Assembly: GCA_021739805.1 (NCBI GenBank)
Contig: JAIPBB010000114.1
Span: 1-14,797, forward strand
Source of the DNA: Saprospiraceae bacterium
GTDB lineage: Bacteria; Bacteroidota; Bacteroidia; Bacteroidales; JAIPBB01
Direction of reading: 5' to 3'
Length of the DNA: 14,797 bases
The notes beneath the pieces were generated by a model. The model ran no database searches and was not told the DNA's origin. It saw only the letters and a list, made by a program, of their open reading frames with translations. Shown piece after piece: positions 6,154-13,184 of the stretch. The translations under genes and the position numbers were made by a program. Every line of letters begins with the position of its first letter. The first letter of the stretch is position 1.

Positions 6154-7335
6154 ATGATAAAATTTGATGAAGCCTTTGATATAGTGCTAAATTCAGCTCA
6201 ATTTACCCTAGATGCTGAAAGAATTGATTTCATTGACTCTTTGGGAAGAATTCTTGCTGAAGATGTAAATTCTGATATAAATATGCCGCCATTCGACAAA
6301 TCTGCTATGGATGGTTTTGCATGCAGAAAAGAAGATATCAATAATGAACTTGAAGTTATCGAAGTGCTTCCTGCCGGTAAAATTCCTGAGAAAGTAGTTG
6401 GCAAAAATCAATGCACAAAAATCATGACCGGAGCTATTATTCCTGAGGGTGCTGATACTGTTATTATGGTTGAACAAACTGAAACCATTGCCGAGAATAA
6501 AATCAGGTTTACTGCCGAAAAAACCAGAAGCAATATTTGTTATTTTGCTGAAGACATTAAAAAAGATGATTTAGTTCTGAAAAAAGGAATTCAAATCAAA
6601 CCTCAGCATATTGCAGTGATGGCATCGGTTGGATGCACTCAACCACTTGTAACTAAGCAGCCAAAAATTGGCATTATTTCAACAGGTGATGAATTAGTTG
6701 AACCTGCTGAAATTCCTGCCAAATCACAAATCAGAAATAGTAATGGTTACCAATTAATTGCCCAGGTGAAAAGAGCCGGTGCAATTGCAAATTATATTGG
6801 TATTGCTGAAGATTCTGAAGAAGTAACTTTCAACACAATTACGAAAGCTCTTCAGGAAAATGATATTGTCCTTTTAACAGGTGGCGTTTCTATGGGTGAT
6901 TTTGATTTTGTTCCTGAAATAATGATAAAATGCGGCGTTGATATTAAATTCAGGTCGATGGCTGTTCAACCCGGGAAACCAACAATTTTCGGAACTTTCA
7001 ACAACAATAAATTTATTTTTGGATTACCCGGAAATCCGGTTTCTTCATACACTCAATTTGAGCTTTTAGTTAGACCCTTAATTCTAAAATTAATGGGAAT
7101 TTCTGAACAGCCTGTGATGTTAAAACTTCCGTTGGGTGCTGAGTATAAAAGGAGAAAATCAGTTAGAAAATCATTTATTCCGATAAACATTTCTAATGAT
7201 GGAAAAGTTTATCCTGTGGAATATCACGGTTCCGCACATATTCATTCTTATGTTTTTGCTGATGGAATAATTTCAATTGAAATAGGAAGAGAGATTTTAG
7301 AAATAGGAGAAATGGTGGATGTACGACAAATTTAA
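6154..7335 (+). CDS. moeA: Molybdopterin molybdenumtransferase MoeA
   Basis: MoeA inserts molybdate (or tungstate) into adenylylated molybdopterin, the last step of Moco synthesis in the cytoplasm. The 393-residue protein has the usual family length. It shows all the expected motifs: PPFDKSAMDGFA (45-56), IMTGAIIPEGADTVIMVEQT (90-109), ISTGDELV (175-182), NSNGY (195-199), the MPT-binding LTGGVSMGDFDFV (241-253), VQPGKPTIFG (271-280) and GLPGNPVSS (290-298). The C-terminal domain (about 320-393) is complete. The next gene, moaA, starts 17 nt before its stop, so the two are co-translated. The upstream gap is the repeat element at 5768-6120, and I found no clear promoter or ModE-like palindrome before this gene. 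Mo versus W specificity cannot be told from the sequence. Confidence 0.95.
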   Translation: MIKFDEAFDIVLNSAQFTLDAERIDFIDSLGRILAEDVNSDINMPPFDKSAMDGFACRKEDINNELEVIEVLPAGKIPEKVVGKNQCTKIMTGAIIPEGADTVIMVEQTETIAENKIRFTAEKTRSNICYFAEDIKKDDLVLKKGIQIKPQHIAVMASVGCTQPLVTKQPKIGIISTGDELVEPAEIPAKSQIRNSNGYQLIAQVKRAGAIANYIGIAEDSEEVTFNTITKALQENDIVLLTGGVSMGDFDFVPEIMIKCGVDIKFRSMAVQPGKPTIFGTFNNNKFIFGLPGNPVSSYTQFELLVRPLILKLMGISEQPVMLKLPLGAEYKRRKSVRKSFIPINISNDGKVYPVEYHGSAHIHSYVFADGIISIEIGREILEIGEMVDVRQI

Positions 7336-8119
7336 CAGGAAAATCAACTATCTGAGAATTTCAGTTACTGACAGATGTAATTTGAGATGCACTTATTGTA
7401 TGCCTGAATCAGGAATACAACTTTTGGAGCATTCTGAAATTATTTCGTTTGAAGAAATTGTAGATGTTGTTAAAATAAGTGTGAAACTTGGGATAGACAA
7501 AATCAGGATTACCGGTGGCGAACCATTAGTTAGAAAAGGAATTGTCAATCTGGTTGGAATGATAGCTGAAATTCCCGGAATTAATGATTTTGGGTTAACC
7601 ACTAATGGGATTTTATTAAAGAAATTTGCAAAAGAGCTAAAAGAAGCAGGATTGCACAGAGTAAATGTTAGCCTAGACACTCTTGATCCTGAGAAGTACA
7701 AAGAAATAACAAGACTTGGTAATATTGAAGATGTTATTGCTGGAATTTTCGAAGCTCAAAAAGTTGGATTAAATCCTGTTAAAATAAATTGTGTTATTAA
7801 AGAATCATCACAAGAAGCTGATGCTTTGGGAGTGAATGAATTTTGTAAAAAGAATAATTTGGAAATCAGATTTATTCACCAGATGAATTTGAATATGGGT
7901 CATTTTTCAGTTGTTGAAGGTGGTGAAGGTGGCGATTGTAAAATTTGTAATCGTTTGCGGTTAACAGCAGATGGAAATATTAAACCATGTTTATTCAATA
8001 ATCTTGAATATAACATTAGAGAGTTTGGTGTTAACGAAGCAATTAATTTAGCTTTGAAACATAAACCAAAATGTGGAAGTGTAAATAGCACGGGGGAATT
8101 TTATAATATTGGAGGATAG
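7319..8119 (+). CDS. moaA: Compact GTP 3',8-cyclase MoaA (radical SAM)
   Basis: MoaA and MoaC turn GTP into cyclic pyranopterin monophosphate, the first step of Moco synthesis. The radical-SAM cluster motif is C20-x3-C24-x2-C27 (TDRCNLRCTYCMPE), followed by GGEP (66-69) and NVSLD (116-120). The C-terminal substrate-binding cluster is C207-x2-C210-x13-C224 (CKICNRLRLTADG, PCLF). The essential C-terminal GG is present (FYNIGG). At 266 residues it is about 60 shorter than E. coli MoaA (329). Most of the loss is between the barrel (RFIHQMN, 184-190) and the second cluster, where a long linker is replaced by HFSVVEGGEGGD. All catalytic residues remain, so it is probably active, though this linker form differs from the classic one. 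The start overlaps moeA by 17 nt, with an AGGAGA-like sequence at 7305-7310. Confidence 0.9.
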   Translation: MYDKFNRKINYLRISVTDRCNLRCTYCMPESGIQLLEHSEIISFEEIVDVVKISVKLGIDKIRITGGEPLVRKGIVNLVGMIAEIPGINDFGLTTNGILLKKFAKELKEAGLHRVNVSLDTLDPEKYKEITRLGNIEDVIAGIFEAQKVGLNPVKINCVIKESSQEADALGVNEFCKKNNLEIRFIHQMNLNMGHFSVVEGGEGGDCKICNRLRLTADGNIKPCLFNNLEYNIREFGVNEAINLALKHKPKCGSVNSTGEFYNIGG

Positions 8120-8125
8120 AGAGTA

Positions 8126-8160
8126 CTTGGAGTGCACTTGAGTTTGGAGTGCCTGGAGTT
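8126..8160 (+). repeat. Short TTGGAGTGC-type tandem motif
   Basis: CTTGGAGTGC (8126-8135), TTTGGAGTGC (8143-8152) and CCTGGAGTT (8152-8160) form a degenerate 8-17 nt tandem array just after the moaA stop. Related strings occur near 6068 (ATACTTGGAGTA) and on the minus strand near 14744-14760 (AGAGTATTTGGAGTT). Confidence 0.35.
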
Positions 8161-8183
8161 AAAGGGAATACATAAATTCAAAA

Positions 8184-8300
8184 CGTCATTGCGAGGGAGG
8201 AACGACTGAAGCAATCCGTTGGAATAAAGATTAATAGAAATAAAAACAGATTGCTTCGCTTTACTTCGACTTCGCTCAGCACAGGCAGCTCGCAATGACG
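8184..8300. repeat. CGTCATTGCGAG hairpin repeat between moaA and moaC
   Basis: CGTCATTGCGAG (8184-8195) pairs perfectly with CTCGCAATGACG (8289-8300). Inside, GAAGCAATC (8208-8216) pairs with GATTGCTTC (8249-8257). This is a dispersed repeat seen in many bacterial phyla. The right arm also contains ACTTCGACTTCGCTCAGC (8263-8280), another frequent repeat core, which makes the right arm longer. The 117-bp unit is non-coding and fills most of the moaA-moaC gap. It could form a stable stem-loop in the shared transcript. A minus-strand ORF over it only translates the repeat. Confidence 0.7.
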
Positions 8301-8326
8301 GAGGAAGCAAAAAATATAACAATAAA

Positions 8327-8779
8327 ATGAACAAACTTAGTCATACCGACAACCAAGGAAAAGCCAATATGGTTGATGTTGGAAATAAACCAAATCAACT
8401 TAGAACTGCAAAAGCCGAAGGTTTTATTAGCTTAAATACAGAAACTGTAAAGCTTATTAAAGAAAATGAAATGAAAAAAGGTGATGTTCTTACTATCGCT
8501 GAAATTGCAGGTATACAAGGTGCCAAAAGGACTAGTGAACTTATTCCATTGTGTCATCCTTTGCAACTGACGAAAGTTGATGTAAATGCAAGCCTTGAAG
8601 AAAATGGAGTAAGAATAAAAAGTTTAGCAAGATGTATTGGGCAAACAGGTGTGGAAATGGAAGCATTAAATGGAGTTAGTGTTGCTCTGCTTACAATTTA
8701 TGATATGTGTAAGGCTGTTGATAAGAACATGATAATTAGTGATGTGAAATTGATTGAAAAAACTAAAGAAGATATTTAA
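8327..8779 (+). CDS. moaC: Cyclic pyranopterin monophosphate synthase MoaC
   Basis: MoaC converts the product of MoaA into cyclic pyranopterin monophosphate. The 150-residue protein has the typical family length. Visible motifs are MVDVGNKP (15-22), RTAKAEGFI (26-34), KRTSELIPLCHPL (67-79), the catalytic block GQTGVEMEALNGVSVA (104-119) and LTIYDMCKAVDKNM (121-134), which carries the conserved Asp and Lys residues. It lies on the same strand as moaA, 207 nt downstream across a hairpin repeat. The start ATG follows an A-rich stretch, as is usual for Bacteroidota, so no Shine-Dalgarno was needed to choose it. Confidence 0.95.
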   Translation: MNKLSHTDNQGKANMVDVGNKPNQLRTAKAEGFISLNTETVKLIKENEMKKGDVLTIAEIAGIQGAKRTSELIPLCHPLQLTKVDVNASLEENGVRIKSLARCIGQTGVEMEALNGVSVALLTIYDMCKAVDKNMIISDVKLIEKTKEDI

Positions 8780-8800
8780 TAAATATTTACATTTTTTAAG

Positions 8801-8935
8801 ACATTGAATTTCAAAATAACAAACCACAAAAAACAAATAAATTCCAATATCTAATATCCAAACCTTTTTGGTCATTATAATTTGGTGTTTGAGATTTATT
8901 TGAGATTTGAATATTGCATTTTGGAATTTGATTTT
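8801..8935. repeat. AT-rich imperfect hairpin between moaC and the MOSC-MogA gene
   Basis: The 215-nt gap after moaC holds CAAATAAATTCCAATAT-like sequence on the left and repeated GAGATTTATTTGAGATTTG-like sequence on the right. These are partly complementary, and the centre is CCAAA-CCTT-TTTGG (8858-8871). The low-complexity TTGGAATTTG/GAGATTTATTTG style matches, from memory, a dispersed intergenic repeat in several phyla. Pairing is imperfect and the boundaries are approximate. No gene is supported here. Confidence 0.4.
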
Positions 8936-8994
8936 TACTGCTTTATAGTAAATAAGAAAAACTAAATTCCACTTAATTAAACAAAGAGTAAAAG

Positions 8995-9930
8995 ATGAAA
9001 AAGAACACAATTAAAATCTTAAGCACAAATATCTCAACTAAAAAAGGAACTGTAAAAAAACCGGTTGAATTTATTGAACTAAACGACAGAGGAATTGTAA
9101 ATGATGCTCATGCAGGGAAATGGCACCGACAAGTTAGCATGTTAGGCAACGAAAGTTTCAAAAGATTTTCAGAGCTTGCAGGAAGAAGTATAAATTTTGG
9201 AGAATTTGCCGAAAACCTTACCACCGAAGGCATGGAACTTTTTAAAGCTTCTCCGTTGGACAGATTTTCAAATGAAAATATTGAACTCGAAATAACTCAG
9301 ATTGGCAAAAAATGTCATGGAGATTCATGTGCCATTTACAATGAAGTTGGAAATTGCGTTATGCCAAAAGAAGGAATTTTTGTCAGAGTTATTCGTGGTG
9401 GGAAAGTTCAAAAAGGTGACACATTTCAATATCATCCAAAACTCTTTAGAACTCTAATTATCACACTTAGTGATAGAGCAAGCAAAGGCGAATATGCTGA
9501 TAAAAGTGGTCCAAAAGTGAAAGAGGCAATCGATACTTTCTCAGGTTTTAATAATTTCAAAAACACAGTTGAAAATGTAATTATTGCTGATGATGAAATT
9601 CAATTAAAAGAAATCCTTCTCAAAGCAAAAAACGATTACGATTTTATTTTCACAACCGGTGGAACAGGTATCGGTCCCAGAGATATAACTGTGGATGTTG
9701 TGAAACCTATGCTCGACAAAGAAATTCCCGGAATTATGGAAATGATTCGTATGAAATATGGCATGGAAAAACCAAATGCCCTTATCAGCCGTAGTGTTGC
9801 CGGACTTTTAGGAAATACAATGATTTTCACTCTACCCGGAAGTGTAAAAGCTGTAAACGAATATATGACTGAAATCACAAAAGTTTTGCGTCATTTAATT
9901 ATGATGCTGAATGGGATTGATGCACATTAG
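8995..9930 (+). CDS. MOSC domain fused to molybdopterin adenylyltransferase (MogA/MoaB)
   Basis: This 311-residue protein has two domains. Residues 1-148 are a MOSC domain: NDAHAGKWHRQVSML (36-50), NLTTEGMEL (74-82) and the Cys-containing block KKCHGDSCAIYNEVGNCVMP (105-124), with Cys 107, 112 and 121, then EGIFVRVIRGG. MOSC domains carry sulfur or bind Moco. Residues 152-311 are MogA/MoaB, which adenylylates molybdopterin before MoeA adds metal: ITLSDRASKGEYADKSG (156-172), the MPT-binding TTGGTGIGPRDIT (220-232), EIPGIMEMIR (243-252) and SRSVAGLLGNTMIFTLPGS (265-283). Both domains look intact. The fusion suggests coupled handling of the adenylylated or metal-loaded cofactor, for example insertion or sulfuration. 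It is the last gene of the Moco cluster, 215 nt after moaC, and may also use its own promoter. I give no symbol because it is a fusion. Confidence 0.92.
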   Translation: MKKNTIKILSTNISTKKGTVKKPVEFIELNDRGIVNDAHAGKWHRQVSMLGNESFKRFSELAGRSINFGEFAENLTTEGMELFKASPLDRFSNENIELEITQIGKKCHGDSCAIYNEVGNCVMPKEGIFVRVIRGGKVQKGDTFQYHPKLFRTLIITLSDRASKGEYADKSGPKVKEAIDTFSGFNNFKNTVENVIIADDEIQLKEILLKAKNDYDFIFTTGGTGIGPRDITVDVVKPMLDKEIPGIMEMIRMKYGMEKPNALISRSVAGLLGNTMIFTLPGSVKAVNEYMTEITKVLRHLIMMLNGIDAH

Positions 9931-9998
9931 ATTTCATGCAGACTTTAAGCTATTTGCATTGATTTATATATTTTTCTCGATTTTCCCACTTTAATTAA

Positions 9999-10006
9999 TA
10001 AATTTG
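9999..10006 (+). promoter_or_regulatory. Candidate -7 promoter box (TAAATTTG) of the ligase/hydrolase operon
   Basis: TAAATTTG fits TAnnTTTG exactly and lies 52 nt before the ATG at 10059, in the 128-nt gap that separates the Moco cluster from the next operon. A TTTG -33 box at the usual spacing is not evident. Confidence 0.35.
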
Positions 10007-10058
10007 GACAAATTATTTAATTTACTATTCACCATTTTGCACTAAAACTACTATCATT

Positions 10059-11060
10059 ATGAAAATTTGCTTTATTATGAGTCCTTGGGAAAAGATTAAA
10101 CCCAAACAGGATTCAACACTTAGAATAATTCATGAATCAGTATTGAGAGGTCATGAAGTAGCTATTACCAGCACATCTAACCTCACCATACGAGACAGTA
10201 TAACACTTAGTTATTGTCGAACTATAGAGCCAATATCCAAAATTTCTAATAGTTACAATTCCTTCTATAATTCTGTGATTTTCAAAAATGAAATGCGTGC
10301 TTTAAAGGAATTTGATGTGATTTTTATGCGTGAAGACCCACCTTTAGATTCCTTAGTCCTTAACTTCTTAGATTCTATTAAAGACGATGTATTTATTATC
10401 AATGCCATAAGAGGTCTTCGGGAAGCAAATAATAAAATTTATACTGCTGCTTATTACGATCCTGAAAGAGAGTTGATACCGACTACTCATGTTTCCAAGA
10501 ATATTGATTATCTATTAAAAATAATCAAAGAATCTGAAAATGATAAAATGATTATGAAACCACTTGATGGTTATGGAGGAAGTGGAGTAATCGTAATCGA
10601 AAAATCGGCTATGCACAACATTAAATCTCTTCTTGATTTTTATGTACATCACAGCGAAGGAAAATCTAACTATGTAATTCTGCAGGAATATGTTGAAGGA
10701 GCCGAAAATGGCGATGTGCGAGTGTTGATGCTTGATGGTAAACCAATTGGAGCACTTCGTAGAAGACCTGCTTCAGGAGATGCAAGGTCAAATATATCGG
10801 CTGGTGGAAGTGTTGAAAAATATATTTTAACAAAAACTGATAAGAATCTTTGCGAAAAAATTGGAGAAAAACTCGTTCGAGATGGAATTTACTATGCAGG
10901 TCTCGATATTATTTCAGGAAAACTTATTGAAGTTAATGTATTAAGCCCCGGAACTATAACTGATATAAATCGACTAAACAATACTAAAATCCAAAAGAAA
11001 ATTCTTGATTTCTTAGAGAATACTGTTGCCAAAATAAATAGAGAAAAAAGAATATTCTAA
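10059..11060 (+). CDS. GshB-like ATP-grasp ligase
   Basis: The 333-residue protein has the layout of prokaryotic glutathione synthetase (GshB). There is an N-terminal Rossmann-like part (1-120) with FMREDPPLD (89-97, matching the GshB DPP motif). The ATP-grasp part has KPLDGYGGSGV (167-177), QEYVEGAENGDVRVLMLDG (209-227), RSNISAGGSV (243-252, the RGNLAAGG-type nucleotide loop) and the metal-binding EVNVLSPG (291-298) with Glu 291 and Asn 293. Such enzymes join a carboxylate to an amine at the cost of ATP. No gshA-like gamma-glutamylcysteine synthetase is nearby. The following gene, 9-18 nt downstream, encodes amide- and peptide-hydrolase domains. The acceptor may therefore be a peptide other than gamma-glutamylcysteine. 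Fold and reaction type are well supported; the substrate is unknown. Confidence 0.85.
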   Translation: MKICFIMSPWEKIKPKQDSTLRIIHESVLRGHEVAITSTSNLTIRDSITLSYCRTIEPISKISNSYNSFYNSVIFKNEMRALKEFDVIFMREDPPLDSLVLNFLDSIKDDVFIINAIRGLREANNKIYTAAYYDPERELIPTTHVSKNIDYLLKIIKESENDKMIMKPLDGYGGSGVIVIEKSAMHNIKSLLDFYVHHSEGKSNYVILQEYVEGAENGDVRVLMLDGKPIGALRRRPASGDARSNISAGGSVEKYILTKTDKNLCEKIGEKLVRDGIYYAGLDIISGKLIEVNVLSPGTITDINRLNNTKIQKKILDFLENTVAKINREKRIF

Positions 11061-11069
11061 ATTAAAATA

Positions 11070-13082
11070 TTGGAACAAATGCAACATTTGGAAATTAAGG
11101 AAATCATAAAATTAATTAAATCAGGAAAAACCTTTGAAGCAATTTCAACTGATGGTTCTTTGAAGATTAAAATTACCAGGTATTTACCTTACTGTTGCAC
11201 TGCAATACATGATGGAAGTAATTTACGAACGAGTCTTAGTGAAAAAATTGCCTTGGATAATTTCAGTCGATGGCATGAGGAAGACCCATTTACAGGAGAT
11301 TTCATTGCTTCAATGCCAATTACTTTAATAGCAAATGATTCTCGTTTTGAATATGATTTAAACCGAAATCCTGATGATTGCATTTATGAAGAAGCCTGGG
11401 GGAAAAAAGTTTGGAAAAGAAGTTTAACACCAAAAGAAATACAAATAAGTAAGCAAAAACATGCAAATTATTATAAAGTTACGCACGCACTAATCGAAAA
11501 ACTGGAGGAATTATTTGATGCTTGTGTGGTTTATGATTTTCATTCTTATAACTATAAACGTTGGGACAGAAAAGTACCATTATTTAATATTGGAACTGAA
11601 AAATTAGATATTAATAAATACAATTCAATTCTTAAAAACTGGACAGATGAACTTTCAGCTATTTCACTTCCAGATATTGAGAATGTTACAAATACAAACG
11701 ATGTATTTTTTGGTAGAGGATATAATCTTCAATACATAACTGATAATTTTAAGAATACGCTGGTTCTTGCTACAGAAGTGAAAAAAGTATATTGCGATGA
11801 ACTTACAGGAGATGTTTACCCCAAAATTGTTAAACTATTACAACAAAAATTAAAAAAGGCAATTTTAAATAATGCCAATTTTTTTAGTCATAAAATGACA
11901 AATTGGAAATTTGAAAAGGCGGCCAAACTTTTGGATAACAATATTGATAATACTATTTTCAAAGTTGACAAAGGACTGTATAACCTATTAAAGAATTTTG
12001 AACTTTTAGTCTACGTAAACCCCAATAATACTAAAACTGAAAAAAACAGATTTTTTAAAAGCAAATTTACAGAACCCCCTAGATTCAAATATAGACCAAT
12101 ACCAATTGAATTTTACAGTTTAAAACAAGAATTAAGTAATCTTAAAGTTCAGGATATTTCTGATATTACAATCAGGAATTTATATGAATCAGTTATCAAT
12201 AGTTATTTCGACAAAATTGATTTGTTGTCCACACTAAATACTCCTAAATTTTTATATAACTCTCTTCGCTACTATGGACGACCTACGAAAAAGGACATTC
12301 AAAATGCACAATACTTATTATATGTTCCGCCAATAGCAGGTGAACCTACTCGGTCACCAAGCTTAGGAACTGACCAAGCCATTCAAAGTTTTAAGGAAAG
12401 TTTAGAAAGCTACGGTTTTGATGCCAAAATAGAATTGAGTAATAAAGTAATCTCGCAGGTGATGGTTCTAAACTCTAAAAAAACTATTTTATTTAAACCA
12501 GATGCAAAATTTACGAGAACAGAAATTAGTGCAATGGTTGCTCATGAGATTGGTGTTCATATGCTTACAACTATTAATTCGAATCTGCAAAAACTTAAAA
12601 TTTTCAATCTTGGGTTACCGGTAAATACAATGACACAGGAAGGATTAGCTATATTATCAGAATATTTAAGTGGTAACATTACTATTAAGCGTCTTAAGAA
12701 AATAGCTTATAGAGTTATTATTACTGATATGATGTGTAGCGGTGCAAATTTTATGGAATGTTTTAAGTTTTTAATTGATAACCATATGGAAGACCCAAAT
12801 GATGCTTTCAGTTTAGTTACCAGGATTTTCAGAGGTGGTGGATTTACTAAAGATTATCTTTATTTAAATGGTTTTGTGAAAACCCTACGTTTCTGGGAAA
12901 GTAATCATAATCTTGAACCACTTTTAGTTGGCAAAACATCACTTGAATTTTATAATACTATCGTAGAAATGATAGAAAGAGATATGATTCAAAAACCAAA
13001 ATATATAACACAAAGTTTCATTAAACCTAAAATTGAAAATAATAATGAAATTTATGAATATATTTTTAGTGGGCTGAAATAA
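11070..13082 (+). CDS. Fusion: N-formylglutamate amidohydrolase-like domain + DUF1704/QEGLA (MATCAP-like) metallopeptidase
   Basis: This is a 670-residue fusion. Residues about 25-265 resemble N-formylglutamate amidohydrolase (HutG-type FGase): AIHDGSNLR (45-53), FTGDFIA (74-80), VVYDFHSYNYKR (153-164) and LATEVKKVYCDE (233-244). Residues about 290-670 are DUF1704, called in databases 'flavohemoglobin expression-modulating QEGLA motif protein'. They carry the HExxxH zinc motif AHEIGVHMLTT (491-501), TQEGLA (522-527, probably supplying another ligand), TRIFRGGGFTKDYLYLNG (584-601) and two-helix packing around them. The animal members of this family are MATCAP/KIAA0895L tubulin tyrosine carboxypeptidases. 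Both catalytic cores look intact. No signal peptide is visible, so it acts in the cytoplasm. It follows the ATP-grasp gene by 9 nt. I took TTG 11070; ATG 11079 is an equally possible start, giving 667 residues. The link to flavohemoglobin is only a family name. Confidence 0.85.
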   Translation: MEQMQHLEIKEIIKLIKSGKTFEAISTDGSLKIKITRYLPYCCTAIHDGSNLRTSLSEKIALDNFSRWHEEDPFTGDFIASMPITLIANDSRFEYDLNRNPDDCIYEEAWGKKVWKRSLTPKEIQISKQKHANYYKVTHALIEKLEELFDACVVYDFHSYNYKRWDRKVPLFNIGTEKLDINKYNSILKNWTDELSAISLPDIENVTNTNDVFFGRGYNLQYITDNFKNTLVLATEVKKVYCDELTGDVYPKIVKLLQQKLKKAILNNANFFSHKMTNWKFEKAAKLLDNNIDNTIFKVDKGLYNLLKNFELLVYVNPNNTKTEKNRFFKSKFTEPPRFKYRPIPIEFYSLKQELSNLKVQDISDITIRNLYESVINSYFDKIDLLSTLNTPKFLYNSLRYYGRPTKKDIQNAQYLLYVPPIAGEPTRSPSLGTDQAIQSFKESLESYGFDAKIELSNKVISQVMVLNSKKTILFKPDAKFTRTEISAMVAHEIGVHMLTTINSNLQKLKIFNLGLPVNTMTQEGLAILSEYLSGNITIKRLKKIAYRVIITDMMCSGANFMECFKFLIDNHMEDPNDAFSLVTRIFRGGGFTKDYLYLNGFVKTLRFWESNHNLEPLLVGKTSLEFYNTIVEMIERDMIQKPKYITQSFIKPKIENNNEIYEYIFSGLK

Positions 13083-13144
13083 GAGCTAAATTTTTCAGTG
13101 AAAAGTAACTGCTAATTGACATTATTTTGATATCCATATAATAG

Positions 13145-13152
13145 TAATTTTG
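13145..13152 (+). promoter_or_regulatory. Candidate -7 promoter box (TAATTTTG) of the secreted-protein gene
   Basis: TAATTTTG fits TAnnTTTG and lies 32 nt before the ATG at 13185. A TTTG occurs at 13126-13129, but its spacing of 15 nt is shorter than usual. A TTGACA (13116-13121) and a TATAAT (13137-13142) with a 15-nt spacer are also present. They are less likely to serve the Bacteroidota primary sigma factor. Confidence 0.35.
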
Positions 13153-13184
13153 ATTTTAGTATTTATTATCCTTATGATGAAAAG

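Noticed and set aside
8101..8334. 77-codon minus-strand ORF across the moaA-moaC gap
   Set aside because: It covers the CGTCATTGCGAG hairpin; its RAACAERSRSKAKQ stretch is the usual translation of that dispersed repeat.
8666..9010. 114-codon minus-strand ORF over the end of moaC and the following gap
   Set aside because: It overlaps the conserved C-terminus of moaC and AT-rich repeat DNA; no recognisable features.
10059..11060. Assigning gshB and glutathione synthesis outright
   Set aside because: There is no gshA nearby, and the operon partner is a peptide/amide hydrolase fusion, so the substrate cannot be fixed as gamma-glutamylcysteine.
13116..13142. Sigma-70-like TTGACA/TATAAT promoter
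   Set aside because: The spacer is only 15 nt, and this promoter type is not the main one in Bacteroidota. The TAATTTTG box just downstream is preferred.
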